Below, one piece after another: positions 9,548-18,444 of a stretch of DNA of 64,000 nucleotides (the first letter of the stretch is position 1; each line of letters starts with the position of its first letter). Where the stretch lies: positions 1 to 64,000 of the forward strand of contig JANNOM010000063.1 of NCBI GenBank assembly GCA_031399065.1, given 5' to 3'. The notes under the pieces are model-generated. The model worked only from the letters and a program-made list of their open reading frames with translations. It was not told the DNA's origin and ran no database searches. The translations under genes were made by a program, and so were the position numbers. This DNA comes from JADCRZ01 sp031399065 (GTDB lineage Bacteria; Bacteroidota; Bacteroidia; Chitinophagales; Chitinophagaceae).

Positions 9548-10180
9548 ATGGAAAAAATTACTATTATGGTTATTGACGACCATACCCTGATAAGAGAAAC
9601 CTGGTGTTATTTACTGGGGAAAAACGAAGATTTTGAGGTAGTGGCGGAATCGGGCGACGGGGAAAAAGCCATTGGTATTGCCAAAGAAAAAAAACCCAAC
9701 ATCATATTGCTGGACATTAACATGTCGCCGCTTAACGGGTTCGATGTTATCAAACTCCTTAGAAAATATACGCCCGGCTCCAAAATAATTGCTGTTTCCA
9801 TGCATTCGCAGCCAACTTATGCGAAAAAAATGCTTCGTATGGGTGCCAGAGGATATGTCACTAAAAATTCTCCCCGCCAGGAAATGACCAATGCCGTAAA
9901 CGAAGTGGCTAAGGGAAATATATATATCTGTGATGAAGTAAAAGATATTCTTTCCCAGCAAATGATGGGAGAAGAGGAACAGACGGGTCTCAATCACCTG
10001 TCAGAAAGGGAAATAGAAGTGATCAACCTGTTAAAAGGCGGCCAATCTTCAAAAGAAATCGCCGACTCGCTGCATATTTCTTACAAAACCGTGGAAGTTC
10101 ACCGGCACAATATTCTCAAAAAACTGAAAATGAAGAATACCGCTTCCCTTATTAATTTCGTTAATGGAAATGGGCTGTAA
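9548..10180 (+). CDS. NarL/LuxR-family response regulator, copy 2 (orphan)
   Basis: A 210-residue paralogue of the regulator at 6799: same opening MEKITIM, acidic pair D10-D11, phosphoacceptor D56 (ILLDINM), the segment SMHSQPTYAKKML in alpha4, and the LuxR helix-turn-helix with TVEVHRHNILKKLK. No kinase is adjacent, so it may share the kinase at 5840 or answer to another. The last 20 bases overlap the 3' end of the leftward glycosyltransferase gene, so transcripts of the two converge. Confidence 0.92.
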   Translation: MEKITIMVIDDHTLIRETWCYLLGKNEDFEVVAESGDGEKAIGIAKEKKPNIILLDINMSPLNGFDVIKLLRKYTPGSKIIAVSMHSQPTYAKKMLRMGARGYVTKNSPRQEMTNAVNEVAKGNIYICDEVKDILSQQMMGEEEQTGLNHLSEREIEVINLLKGGQSSKEIADSLHISYKTVEVHRHNILKKLKMKNTASLINFVNGNGL

Positions 10181-11267
10181 GGACGGTTTTATATTCTTCC
10201 CTTCCATGCGTAACAAACGGCACCAGCGTTGCAGCCCTCATCTGCTCCAGGGCTTTGTTAAGAGAAAAGGCATGCTGCGGATAAAAAAGGCAGTGACTTT
10301 GCAACGCCAGGTATTTCGCCAGGTATAATTGTTCCGTTTGCCCTGGCGTGGGTATAAAAACGCATTTTTTTTGAAGTGCCATCATGTCCATTACGGTTGA
10401 ATACCCTGAACGGCTTATTATAATTCCCGCTGCATTTACCATTTCATTTATCTCTTGTGAACGAAGGTGATTGTAAAAAGTAACCTGATTAAACGAAGGT
10501 AGTTCCTGGCGTACACCAGGCAGGCCCCTGATCATAACTACAGGCTCATGATATTCTCTTAATTGTTGCAACAGAATAGTTTCAAGGATCGTTCTTTGCG
10601 GTTCAGGTCCGGATAAAAGAATGAGCAACCGCTTCGTTTGTACGGTATCGGTAGGGTGCAATCTGGTCAACGGACCAATATAGGCCACGGGAATGGAAGG
10701 AAGCCTGGCAGGATGAGAAAGAGCTCCTGCCAGGTTGATGGCGCCCTTGTAATCGGGTACCCAGCACTCCGAAAACCGTTCTATAAAATAGTAGTTCATT
10801 TTTCGCAAAAGCGATTCGCCTGCTGCTTTAAAAAAGCTCCTTATATTCAACTGGTGGGTAATAAATATGGAGCTGGTTCCACGGCTGAAAAGCCCATACC
10901 GGTTGTCGGAAATAACCAGGTCAACATGATTTCGGGACAAAAACGTGGCTAACCACCGATTTTCCCGCTTGATGGAGATCAAGATTTTTGGCATTTGTGT
11001 TAAAATTTTCAGTGTAGTTGTCAGGCCTGATCCTGCATAACTAAGCCGATAACCCCGCAGGTAAACGCATTTCAAGGCAGGAAATTCCTGCTTCAGTAAT
11101 GTGGCCTGGGCTCCTTCAGATGCTATAATCACCTCATAATCAAGGCTTATCATCGTTTTTATCAAAGGAATGCACCTTGTTGCATGCCCAAGTCCCCAGT
11201 CAAGCGGTGAGATAAGGATTACCGGTTTTTGGGTAACGGAGGCATTATTTTTTATATATTCTTTCAA
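10161..11267 (-). CDS. MurG-like (GT28-type) glycosyltransferase
   Basis: A 368-residue protein of the GT-B fold. The N-terminal SPLDWGLGHATRCIPLI resembles the Gly-rich donor/acceptor loop of the MurG/GT28 superfamily. The C-terminal half has the glycosyltransferase 28 C-terminal pattern (ISRSGYSTVMDMMAL and then FIPTPGQTEQLYLAKYL). No signal peptide is present, so it likely acts at the cytoplasmic face on a lipid or nucleotide-sugar substrate that cannot be named from sequence. The only available start is TTG at 11267. It stands alone, convergent with the response regulator and overlapping it by 20 bases. Confidence 0.75.
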   Translation of the reverse strand: MKEYIKNNASVTQKPVILISPLDWGLGHATRCIPLIKTMISLDYEVIIASEGAQATLLKQEFPALKCVYLRGYRLSYAGSGLTTTLKILTQMPKILISIKRENRWLATFLSRNHVDLVISDNRYGLFSRGTSSIFITHQLNIRSFFKAAGESLLRKMNYYFIERFSECWVPDYKGAINLAGALSHPARLPSIPVAYIGPLTRLHPTDTVQTKRLLILLSGPEPQRTILETILLQQLREYHEPVVMIRGLPGVRQELPSFNQVTFYNHLRSQEINEMVNAAGIIISRSGYSTVMDMMALQKKCVFIPTPGQTEQLYLAKYLALQSHCLFYPQHAFSLNKALEQMRAATLVPFVTHGREEYKTVLTAHFH

Positions 11268-11320
11268 TAACGTATACTAGTTATCTGGTAAATAAGTTTT
11301 AAATTACACACATCAAATCT

Positions 11321-11461
11321 ATGAAGAAGCTACGCAATATATTTTTTTTACTGGTGCTTGTCTCAACTGTTGCCGTATCAGGTTGCAGCAGCTCTGGGCG
11401 TGCGAGCGGTTCTAAAAAGGGATGCGGATGCGGAGTTCACAAGGGATATGTTGGGTATTAA
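11321..11461 (+). CDS. Small lipoprotein of 46 residues
   Basis: A short gene. Residues 1-21 form a lipoprotein signal ending in the lipobox VSGC, with Cys22 the lipidation site. The mature part is only 25 residues: a Ser/Gly/Lys linker, then GCGCGVHKGYVGY. The paired cysteines and the glycine- and tyrosine-rich tail recall small Bacteroidota lipoproteins of unknown function. It precedes the 82-residue gene by 12 bases. Divergent from the glycosyltransferase. Function unknown. Confidence 0.7.
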   Translation: MKKLRNIFFLLVLVSTVAVSGCSSSGRASGSKKGCGCGVHKGYVGY

Positions 11462-11473
11462 AATCTAATAGAA

Positions 11474-11722
11474 ATGAAAACACCTAATCGCGATTTGCTT
11501 GTTTTATTGAAAGATGAGTTTCACAGTGAATGTTCTATGGAATGTGAACTGGAAAAATTGAATGAGATTCTCTTCAAAGTGGAAACGGTTGAAAACTTCT
11601 GCATTGCCAGCGAAGTATTTGATCTTAATAAATATTCTTTGATCGTCAATAAGAAAAAGTTATTGAAGATCATGAGCAAGAATGACCTGAAGCCTTTTCA
11701 GTTCATATTAAATAAAAACTAG
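11474..11722 (+). CDS. Small protein of unknown function (82 residues)
   Basis: I do not recognise the family. The protein is hydrophilic and mixed charged, without signal peptide or membrane segment, with a predicted helix at 10-35 containing two cysteines (ECSMEC) and a basic C-terminal helix (NKKKLLKIMSKNDLKPF). It follows the small lipoprotein by 12 bases, so the two are probably cotranscribed. Codon composition is A+T-rich like other small genes here. Confidence 0.5.
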   Translation: MKTPNRDLLVLLKDEFHSECSMECELEKLNEILFKVETVENFCIASEVFDLNKYSLIVNKKKLLKIMSKNDLKPFQFILNKN

Positions 11723-11907
11723 GCGACAAAGTTGTCCTCGCTGTGATAGCTATTTATCTTATAGTACCCTATTGATCTTTTTTACCTCCGATAAATAGAT
11801 GATTCTATTTATAAATGAAACGTCGTCTCCAATCGCTTATAAGTCTCCTATAAAAGATCAATCATATACCGTGGCAATGAGCGTAATCCGAATAAACAAA
11901 ATAATTG

Positions 11908-12936
11908 CTATTTATCTTTTCTTAATGAAGATGAACGGGTGATTAATTGAGAATGAATGATGATCTCTTTTTTACGCGTATTTTCTTTTGTATCCTTATC
12001 TTTTACTTGGTCGAAAAACAGGTTAGCCACAGCGACACCCATATCGAAGCTATGCTGGTTAATGGAAGATAAGGCCGGTGTGGTAAGTTCCGTAAAACCT
12101 TCATTGGCATAACCGCAGATTCCAAGTTCTTCGGGCACTTTTATATTAAGCTCTCTGGCCACTTCCAGGGCCGCAAGCGTCATAAAATCAGCTGAAGCTA
12201 TAATCGCATCGGGCCTGTGTTTCATACGTAGTAACCTCCTTACAGAAGTCACTGCTTTTTCTTTCGTAAAACAATCGGAGGCAATTAAATTTTTATTCAC
12301 AATTATCTGTTTTTTACGTAAGGCAGCTATAAATGCTTCCTTCCTTTTCCAATATATACTTATATTTTGAGGTCCCGCCAGGTGGGCAATACGTTGGTAT
12401 CCCTGCAGCAGCAGATGGTCGATCGCCTGGAATATTCCGTCTTCATTATTTACCACTTTATTGGTTTTCAGCTTTTCGTTCACCCGATCGAACTGGATCA
12501 ACTGAATATCGCGGGCAATAATTTCTTTAAGGTGTTTATCCGTTGTAGTTGCCGCGGCAAGGGAAATCATGATGCACGCTACGTTTTGATTGATAAGTGT
12601 CTGGATACATTCTTCTTCTTTTTCAAATGAATCATGTGATTGGCAGATAATGATATTGTAATTTTTACGGTTGGCCACTTCCTCGATACCCGCTATTACA
12701 TCAGAAAAAAAAGTCATATTGATACGCGGAACAATAACACCGAATAAATGAGAATCCCCCGTTCTCAGGTTGGAAGCATTGGCATTAGGCTTATAATTCA
12801 TTTCGAGAGCCGTTTGCTGTATGAGCCTGGCGGTTGATTCGCTAATGTAAGAATGGTTTTTCAATCCCCTTGACACAGTAGATGAGTGAAGGTTGAGTGC
12901 CCGGGCAATATCATGTATTGTTGTTCTTTTACTCAT
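11908..12936 (-). CDS. LacI-family transcriptional regulator
   Basis: A 342-residue repressor-type regulator. The helix-turn-helix is at the N-terminus (TIHDIARALNLHSSTVSRGL) followed by the hinge helix, then a periplasmic-binding-protein-like effector domain (LFGVIVPRIN, IMISLAAA, LIQFDRV, with the typical GICGYANEGFTELTTPALSS segment near the C-terminus). I chose ATG 12936 because the longer frame begins at a TTG. It is divergent from the GH95 gene, and a perfect 22-bp palindrome lies 35 bases upstream of its start, over the GH95 core promoter, so it very likely controls GH95 and itself. The inducer is probably a sugar released by that enzyme. Confidence 0.93.
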   Translation of the reverse strand: MSKRTTIHDIARALNLHSSTVSRGLKNHSYISESTARLIQQTALEMNYKPNANASNLRTGDSHLFGVIVPRINMTFFSDVIAGIEEVANRKNYNIIICQSHDSFEKEEECIQTLINQNVACIMISLAAATTTDKHLKEIIARDIQLIQFDRVNEKLKTNKVVNNEDGIFQAIDHLLLQGYQRIAHLAGPQNISIYWKRKEAFIAALRKKQIIVNKNLIASDCFTKEKAVTSVRRLLRMKHRPDAIIASADFMTLAALEVARELNIKVPEELGICGYANEGFTELTTPALSSINQHSFDMGVAVANLFFDQVKDKDTKENTRKKEIIIHSQLITRSSSLRKDK

Positions 12937-12970
12937 GTATGGCAAATAAACGAAAAAATCATCACCGGTT

Positions 12971-12992
12971 TTTTAGCAATCGATTGCTAAAA
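12971..12992. promoter_or_regulatory. LacI-type operator O1 (perfect 22-bp palindrome)
   Basis: Arms TTTTAGCAAT and ATTGCTAAAA flank a central CG, giving a perfect 22-bp palindrome typical of LacI-family sites. It ends 5 bases before the GH95 -7 box, so it covers the -33/-7 spacer. Binding here would block GH95 transcription and probably that of the regulator. Confidence 0.7.
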
Positions 12993-12996
12993 TGCT

Positions 12997-13004
12997 TATT
13001 TTTG
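12997..13004 (+). promoter_or_regulatory. -7 box (TATTTTTG) of the GH95 gene
   Basis: TATTTTTG matches TAnnTTTG and lies 68 bases before the GH95 ATG. The palindromic operator sits directly upstream. Confidence 0.5.
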
Positions 13005-13050
13005 GTAAACCAGTCACTGGGCACCCAATATTATAAGGGTTAAAGTGTAT

Positions 13051-13068
13051 TAATTGCAAACGATTGAA
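13051..13068. promoter_or_regulatory. Second LacI-type operator O2
   Basis: The core GCAAACGATTG (13056-13066) differs from the O1 core GCAATCGATTG at one base, and equivalent positions are exactly 80 bases apart. O2 ends just before the GH95 start codon. The outer arms are less symmetrical than in O1. Confidence 0.45.
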
Positions 13069-13072
13069 GTCT

Positions 13073-15781
13073 ATGATTAATAAATTATGTTCCCTGATAT
13101 TGCTGATGGCCTGCACCCTGCTACCAGCAACATTTCTGTTATCGCAGCCATTACGAAAACAATACAGATTATGGTACGATAAACCGGCCCCGGATCTCCC
13201 TATAACGCACCTGGATTCACTGAATGCCAAAGCGCTGGTGGAAGCCACCCCATTGGATCCCTCCTGGGAAAACTGGTCGCTGCCAATAGGCAACGGCTAC
13301 ATGGGTGCCAGTATCTTCGGCCGCACCATTACCGAACGCGTACAGATAACAGAAAACAGCCTGGCTTCCCGGAGCCTGTATAAAGGGGTAGGCCTTACCA
13401 ATTTTGCCGAATTATATATCGAGCTGGATCATACGAGCCCGGTTAATTATATCCGCAGCCTGCAACTGAATGATGCTGTATCAAAGGTAAAATATGAACA
13501 GGATGGAGTACAGTTTGAACGTACTTACTTTGCGAGCTACCCTGACAAAGTATTAGTGATCAAACTGACCGCCAGTCAGAAAGGCAAACTGTCTTTTACC
13601 TTAAGGCCAGAGATCCCCTATAAAAAAGCATCGGGTCTCGCATCAAATTTTAATGGCAAAACGGGTAAAGTAGTGGCCCAAAATGACCTGATAACGATGG
13701 CAGGAAACATGGAATGCCTTAATATATTATTTGAAGGCCAGTGCAAAGTAATAACGGAGGGAGGCACCCTGAAAGCCTATAATGACGAACAGGGAGACAA
13801 TGGTAAAATTACCGTAACTGGCGCAAATGCCGCCCTGATAATAGTGGCAGTCGGTACCAATTACCAGCTGGATAGCAGCGTGTTTCTCGAGCATGATTAT
13901 GCCAAAAAACTGGAAGGCAATACCCCTCCGCATGAAAAGGTATCTGCCATTATACAAGCGGTAGCCGGTAAAAGCTACGACAGCCTACTGGCCAATCATC
14001 AAAGGGACTATACCGGCTTGTTCTCAAGAGCCGCGCTGGACCTGTCTTCCGTAGAGTCTAAACTAACTACCGATTCGCTTCTGAAAAATTATAAAGCCGG
14101 AATCATCGATCCTTACCTGGAAGAATTATACTTCCAGTATGGCCGTTACTTACTTATCTGCTCTTCAAGGCCCGGTACCCTGCCGCCCAATCTGCAGGGT
14201 ATCTGGAATCAGTATGATGTAGCCCCCTGGACGGGCGGATACTGGCACAATATCAATATACAAATGAATTACTGGCCGGTGTTCAGCACTAATTTAACAG
14301 AACTGTTTCAGTCATTTTTAGATTATAACCTGGCATACCGCAAGGCGGCAACAAAAGGAGCCACTCAGTACATTAAAAACAATAACCCGACCATGCTTTC
14401 ACCCGACGGGGATAACGGATGGACGATAGGCACGGGTGCAAGTGCATATAATATTTCCACCCCGGGAGTTCATTCCGGGCCTGGTACAGGTACTATGACA
14501 TCGAAGATGTTCTGGGACTATTATGAGTTTACGGGCGACACCGGAATCCTTAAAAACATTACTTACCCGGCCATTCTCGGAATGTCCCGTTTCCTTTCTA
14601 AGGTTGTGATCGACACAGCCGGCTTATTACTTACCTCCCCTTCCTATTCACCTGAACAAAGACGGATGGGAAAAGAGTACTATAAAACAACCGGAAGTGC
14701 ATTCGACCAGCAAATGATCGTTGAAAACCATAGGGACGTATTGAAAGCGGCGCAACTAATAGGCGACAAAAGCCCCCTGCTGGCACTGCTTAAACAGCAG
14801 CTACCCCGGCTCGATCCTGTGCAGGTTGGCTGGTCGGGCCAGGTAAAGGAATACCGGGAAGAAAAATATTATGGTGAATTGGTAGACCCTAAACACCGGC
14901 ATACTTCCCAGCTTATAGGCCTTTATCCGGGCACCATCATCAATTCCACCACACCCGCATGGCTTGACGCAGCCAAAGAAAGTTTAAACCTCCGGGGCGA
15001 CAAAGCGACCGGCTGGGGCATGGCCTTCCGGCTGAATCTATGGGCGAGGACCAAAGACGGCGACCGTGCTTACCTTCTTTACCAGACCATGCTGAAGAAG
15101 AGTACATTGGATAACTTATGGGATACACACCCGCCCTTCCAGATAGATGGCAATTTCGGAGGAACGGCCGGTGTAGCGGAGATGCTGCTGCAAAGCCATG
15201 AAGGTTTCATCGACCTATTGCCCGCTCTTCCGAAGCAATGGAGTAAGGGTTCGTTTAACGGCCTGCTGGCAAGAGGCAATTTTGAAGTGTCTGCAAGATG
15301 GACGAATGGCCAGGCTAACCAGTTTATTATCCGGTCAAATATCGGCGGTCTTTGCAAACTGAAATACCCTAACATACAAAAGGCAAGTATCCGGGACGCT
15401 TTGGGTAAAAAGATAGAAATCGTGGTAAAAAAGCCGGACTACATCGAGTTTAAAACCAATCCGGGAAATATTTTTTACCTCGATGCAATCCCTTCCCATA
15501 ACAAGGTAGCCGATCCCGCCAATCTTTCTATTGTTAATCGCACAAATGATAAGGCAGCAATTCAATGGGATAAAAGTCCTGATGCAGTTACGTACAACAT
15601 GTATTCACATTTTGGCAATTCGCCTGTTTATAAACTTATTAAATCTAACATTACGACTACGGCATCCGAATGCCCTACACCGGAATTGCAGCAATCGAAA
15701 TATGGCCTCTTGCGGATTACTGCAGTAGATAAATCGGGCAGGGAAAGCAGCGGCGTTCGGGTGAATATCGAGTATAAATAA
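13073..15781 (+). CDS. GH95 glycoside hydrolase (alpha-L-fucosidase/alpha-L-galactosidase type)
   Basis: A 902-residue exported enzyme of the GH95 family, which inverts alpha-1,2-linked L-fucose or L-galactose linkages. A signal peptide covers about residues 1-24. The N-terminal beta domain starts with WENWSLPIGNGYMGASIFG. In the (alpha/alpha)6 barrel the two catalytic-base asparagines lie in NIQMNYW, a conserved Glu in SPSYSPEQR, and the catalytic-region Asp in QIDGNFGG. A fibronectin type III-like domain of about 95 residues follows the enzyme (from about residue 808), an extra over the core family. I chose ATG 13073; a TTG at 13064 overlaps operator O2. It is the first gene of locus A and is under the divergent LacI regulator. 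Substrate choice between fucose and galactose cannot be read. Confidence 0.92.
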   Translation: MINKLCSLILLMACTLLPATFLLSQPLRKQYRLWYDKPAPDLPITHLDSLNAKALVEATPLDPSWENWSLPIGNGYMGASIFGRTITERVQITENSLASRSLYKGVGLTNFAELYIELDHTSPVNYIRSLQLNDAVSKVKYEQDGVQFERTYFASYPDKVLVIKLTASQKGKLSFTLRPEIPYKKASGLASNFNGKTGKVVAQNDLITMAGNMECLNILFEGQCKVITEGGTLKAYNDEQGDNGKITVTGANAALIIVAVGTNYQLDSSVFLEHDYAKKLEGNTPPHEKVSAIIQAVAGKSYDSLLANHQRDYTGLFSRAALDLSSVESKLTTDSLLKNYKAGIIDPYLEELYFQYGRYLLICSSRPGTLPPNLQGIWNQYDVAPWTGGYWHNINIQMNYWPVFSTNLTELFQSFLDYNLAYRKAATKGATQYIKNNNPTMLSPDGDNGWTIGTGASAYNISTPGVHSGPGTGTMTSKMFWDYYEFTGDTGILKNITYPAILGMSRFLSKVVIDTAGLLLTSPSYSPEQRRMGKEYYKTTGSAFDQQMIVENHRDVLKAAQLIGDKSPLLALLKQQLPRLDPVQVGWSGQVKEYREEKYYGELVDPKHRHTSQLIGLYPGTIINSTTPAWLDAAKESLNLRGDKATGWGMAFRLNLWARTKDGDRAYLLYQTMLKKSTLDNLWDTHPPFQIDGNFGGTAGVAEMLLQSHEGFIDLLPALPKQWSKGSFNGLLARGNFEVSARWTNGQANQFIIRSNIGGLCKLKYPNIQKASIRDALGKKIEIVVKKPDYIEFKTNPGNIFYLDAIPSHNKVADPANLSIVNRTNDKAAIQWDKSPDAVTYNMYSHFGNSPVYKLIKSNITTTASECPTPELQQSKYGLLRITAVDKSGRESSGVRVNIEYK

Positions 15782-15841
15782 TTCTGACACAATACCCAAT
15801 TAAAAGGCCGCACATTCTGTAAAGAGTATGCGTGGATACTG

Positions 15842-15857
15842 CTTGCCTGCAGGCAAG
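15842..15857. repeat. 16-bp perfect palindrome
   Basis: CTTGCCTGCAGGCAAG is fully palindromic and extends imperfectly outward (ATACT on the left, AGTAT on the right). It lies in the 287-base gap between the GH95 and beta-helix genes. No U-run follows on either strand, so an operator or processing site is as likely as a terminator. The rest of the gap is A+T-rich and shows nothing else. Confidence 0.4.
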
Positions 15858-16068
15858 GAAGTATAATGGCACCGCTTTTCGCAAGACAAAGCAATGCTAA
15901 TATTTATAAAAACGAACATGAACGGACACGCCGCTCATTTGATTTGAACGATGGCATCGATTAAATGACTTGCTTAAACAATTAAAATACTTGCTGTATA
16001 ATTAAATACTTCCACCATTAAATGTATCCGTTATTAAACCGGAATTAAAAACAATTTAAATTATTAAA

Positions 16069-17526
16069 ATGAAACATTATTTTCTGAAATTAACAGCATT
16101 TATGATATGCTGTACAGCAGTAAGCTGCAAAAAGAACGAAATACTTATTTCTCCATCACCGGAAGCGGATATTGCTATAGGCATCAGAGCCGGTACGCAG
16201 TGGTATGCATCGCCCAATGGTAACGGCAATGGACAAAGCCCTTCCACCCCAACATTGTTAAGATCTCTCAACGATGGGCGCTTGCAGCCGGGAGATGTGG
16301 TAAATCTTATATCTAACCAGGGTATATTTACGCATAAAGCGATAGATGGAGCGGTATTGGGCGTAAGTAAATCCGGGGCACCCAATAATCCCATTACATA
16401 CAAAAGCTATCCTGCTGGCACCCTCGCTACCATTGCAGGCTATAATGTGTTCAATGCTATATCGATGGTTGACAAGAGTTATATAAATATTGAAGGGATT
16501 AGGGTGATCGGAGATAAAGCCGGTACCAATGGCGGCCCGGTACTTACATTGGAAGCTGCCCGGGATACGGCCGCGAAAATACGCACCTATTTTTTAAGCA
16601 ATGGAAATATAAGAGGTTATCCCTGGAATAATGTGTCAAGGTCTTACCAAACCAGCGGCATTTATATAGACGACTCGTCTCACCACATCAATATCAGGAA
16701 ATGCGTGATCAATGATATGCCCGGCAGTGGAATATCCATGAAAAACTCCGATTATATAACTATCGAAGACAATGAAGTAACCAACTGCGCCAACTATCAG
16801 ATATACGGTATGAGTGGTATAAGTACGGTAATACCATTTAACTACGACAATCATTCCAGCCAGGAGTATGAAATAATAGTACGCAGAAATAAAACACGTA
16901 ACAACAGGTCGCTGGTAAATTATTATACCAAGGGAGCACTTTCAGATGGGAATGGTATTATTATTGACGTAAACGATAAAGACATATCAGGTAATGCCGG
17001 AAATCCTTATACCGGTAAAACCCTTGTCGAAAATAATATAACTTCCGATAATGGCGGTGCCGGTGTACACCTGGTAACCGCAAGAAATGTAAACATCATT
17101 AATAATACTTCCTACAACAATTGCCAGAACATCGCTTATGCTGAAATGGACGCCGTTTTCAGCTGCAGGAACGTAAACTTCTGGAGCAATATCATGTATG
17201 CAAAAAACGGGGGTAGATGTTACCGTGTACAGGATGGCGTGAATGCGAATATCGTTTACTTTAAGAACGTTCTTTACAATAACTTTCAGCCTATCTCTAA
17301 CATTAATAATGTAAACGGGTTAACACTTACCGATTATAAAACGACCAATCCCAATTTTATTTCGGCAGGTACTAATTTCCAGCTTAATACAGGAAGTTCG
17401 GCCGCTAATTTCGGGTCTGGTAATTATGGGAAATACTCCCTGAATGATATATTGGGAGTGGCACGCAGGGTCGATGCGCCTAATTCGAAATATCCAGACT
17501 GCGGGGCATACGAGAGTTTTAACTAA
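16069..17526 (+). CDS. Right-handed beta-helix lipoprotein, polysaccharide lyase-like
   Basis: A 485-residue lipoprotein: signal with lipobox AVSC (Cys20), then a parallel beta-helix of many short strands (runs such as NINIEGIRVIGD, HHINIRKCVINDM, YITIEDNEVTNC, NVNIINNTSYNN). The opening W-Y-(V/A)-S-P-N-G-N-G-N is characteristic of the exported pectate-lyase-like and PL6-like family. The C-terminus ends with DCGAYE, also typical. It probably binds or cleaves an acidic or branched polysaccharide at the outer membrane. No catalytic triad can be assigned from sequence. It precedes the ECF sigma gene of locus A, with a strong terminator between, so it is likely the end of the GH95 transcript. Confidence 0.75.
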   Translation: MKHYFLKLTAFMICCTAVSCKKNEILISPSPEADIAIGIRAGTQWYASPNGNGNGQSPSTPTLLRSLNDGRLQPGDVVNLISNQGIFTHKAIDGAVLGVSKSGAPNNPITYKSYPAGTLATIAGYNVFNAISMVDKSYINIEGIRVIGDKAGTNGGPVLTLEAARDTAAKIRTYFLSNGNIRGYPWNNVSRSYQTSGIYIDDSSHHINIRKCVINDMPGSGISMKNSDYITIEDNEVTNCANYQIYGMSGISTVIPFNYDNHSSQEYEIIVRRNKTRNNRSLVNYYTKGALSDGNGIIIDVNDKDISGNAGNPYTGKTLVENNITSDNGGAGVHLVTARNVNIINNTSYNNCQNIAYAEMDAVFSCRNVNFWSNIMYAKNGGRCYRVQDGVNANIVYFKNVLYNNFQPISNINNVNGLTLTDYKTTNPNFISAGTNFQLNTGSSAANFGSGNYGKYSLNDILGVARRVDAPNSKYPDCGAYESFN

Positions 17527-17570
17527 AGTAATTATTATACAGCAGGTATATTAGCAGATTTAATAGTGCA

Positions 17571-17605
17571 AGAGCCGACTTTACAAAGGGTCGGCTCTCA
17601 TTTTA
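17571..17605 (+). terminator. Rho-independent terminator after the beta-helix gene
   Basis: A 9-bp perfect stem AGAGCCGAC/GTCGGCTCT with a 10-base loop is followed by CATTTT. It lies 45 bases after the beta-helix stop and isolates the GH95/beta-helix unit from the ECF sigma gene. Confidence 0.75.
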
Positions 17606-17757
17606 GTGCCAAAAATTTTCCTTTGTGGAAGTAGTTTCCTCTTTTAATTTAAGTACACGATTTACTTAAATAAAGGAGGTAGAGTAAAACCCGCCGCAAT
17701 ATATTCTCTCCGAAATTTTTAAAACCGCCGTACCTTTATTCATATTGTGCTGCCAAT

Positions 17758-18372
17758 ATGCTTAAAAACATCGATTATACGCTGCTTGCCGATGAAGTCC
17801 TGCTCCGGCTGATGAAAAGATCGGATGAGAGGGCTTTCGATACCATCTTTGAACGGTACTGGACCCGCATATTTACTATTGCTTACCGCAAAACAAGGTC
17901 AAAAGAAGTGGCCGAAGACCTTACCCAAACCTTATTCGCTAACCTGTGGGATAAAAGACATTCCTCACAAATCGAACATCTTTCCAGGTATTTATCGGTT
18001 GGCATAAAGAACAGCATCATTAACTACATTAATGCGGAAATGATACGGCATGGCTTCCACGCTAAAACCAGCGTAGACATGCCGGAAGCGGTAGCGGCCG
18101 ATCACCTCCTGATACTGAAAGATTTGCAGCAGATGATAGAGCAGGCGCTGTCCCAACTGCCGGAACGTACGCGTGTGATCTGTAAACTGAGTAAATTCGA
18201 AAAATACAGTATAAAGGAAATAGCCTTTCGGTTCGGACTTACGGAAAAAGCGGTGGAGTACCATATCACCCAATCCAACAAAGTGCTGCGTGCGCATTTA
18301 AAAGATTATCTTTCTTTCGAAACGCTCCTGGCATGTATTAGCCTGCTTTCCGGTTCTACCGCCAATTATTAA
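17758..18372 (+). CDS. ECF-type RNA polymerase sigma factor (locus A)
   Basis: A 204-residue sigma-70 family factor. Region 2 spans about 25-90 with the core-binding segment EDLTQTLFANLWDKR; region 4 spans about 120-185 with a helix-turn-helix (YSIKEIAFRFGLTEKAVEYH). There is no anti-sigma helix or extra domain. It lies 72 bases before a FecR gene and a SusC with an STN domain, the FecI-FecR-FecA arrangement in which the outer-membrane receptor signals through FecR to the sigma factor when its glycan is bound. It belongs to the group common in Bacteroidota. Confidence 0.93.
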   Translation: MLKNIDYTLLADEVLLRLMKRSDERAFDTIFERYWTRIFTIAYRKTRSKEVAEDLTQTLFANLWDKRHSSQIEHLSRYLSVGIKNSIINYINAEMIRHGFHAKTSVDMPEAVAADHLLILKDLQQMIEQALSQLPERTRVICKLSKFEKYSIKEIAFRFGLTEKAVEYHITQSNKVLRAHLKDYLSFETLLACISLLSGSTANY

Positions 18373-18392
18373 TTTTTAAAAATTCTTAGGGG

Positions 18393-18411
18393 TTTTTCTT
18401 TTTCGCTTGTC
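18393..18411 (+). promoter_or_regulatory. Pyrimidine-rich motif before fecR, candidate ECF promoter (locus A)
   Basis: TTTTTCTTTTTCGCTTGTC lies 21 bases after the sigma stop and 33 bases before fecR. Locus B has a similar TTTTTCTTTACGTCTTAT at the matching place. An autoregulated ECF promoter is a plausible reading; the motif is simple and could be chance. Confidence 0.35.
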
Positions 18412-18444
18412 TGGATATAAGGCCGGTATGGTGGCCAGTATTGT

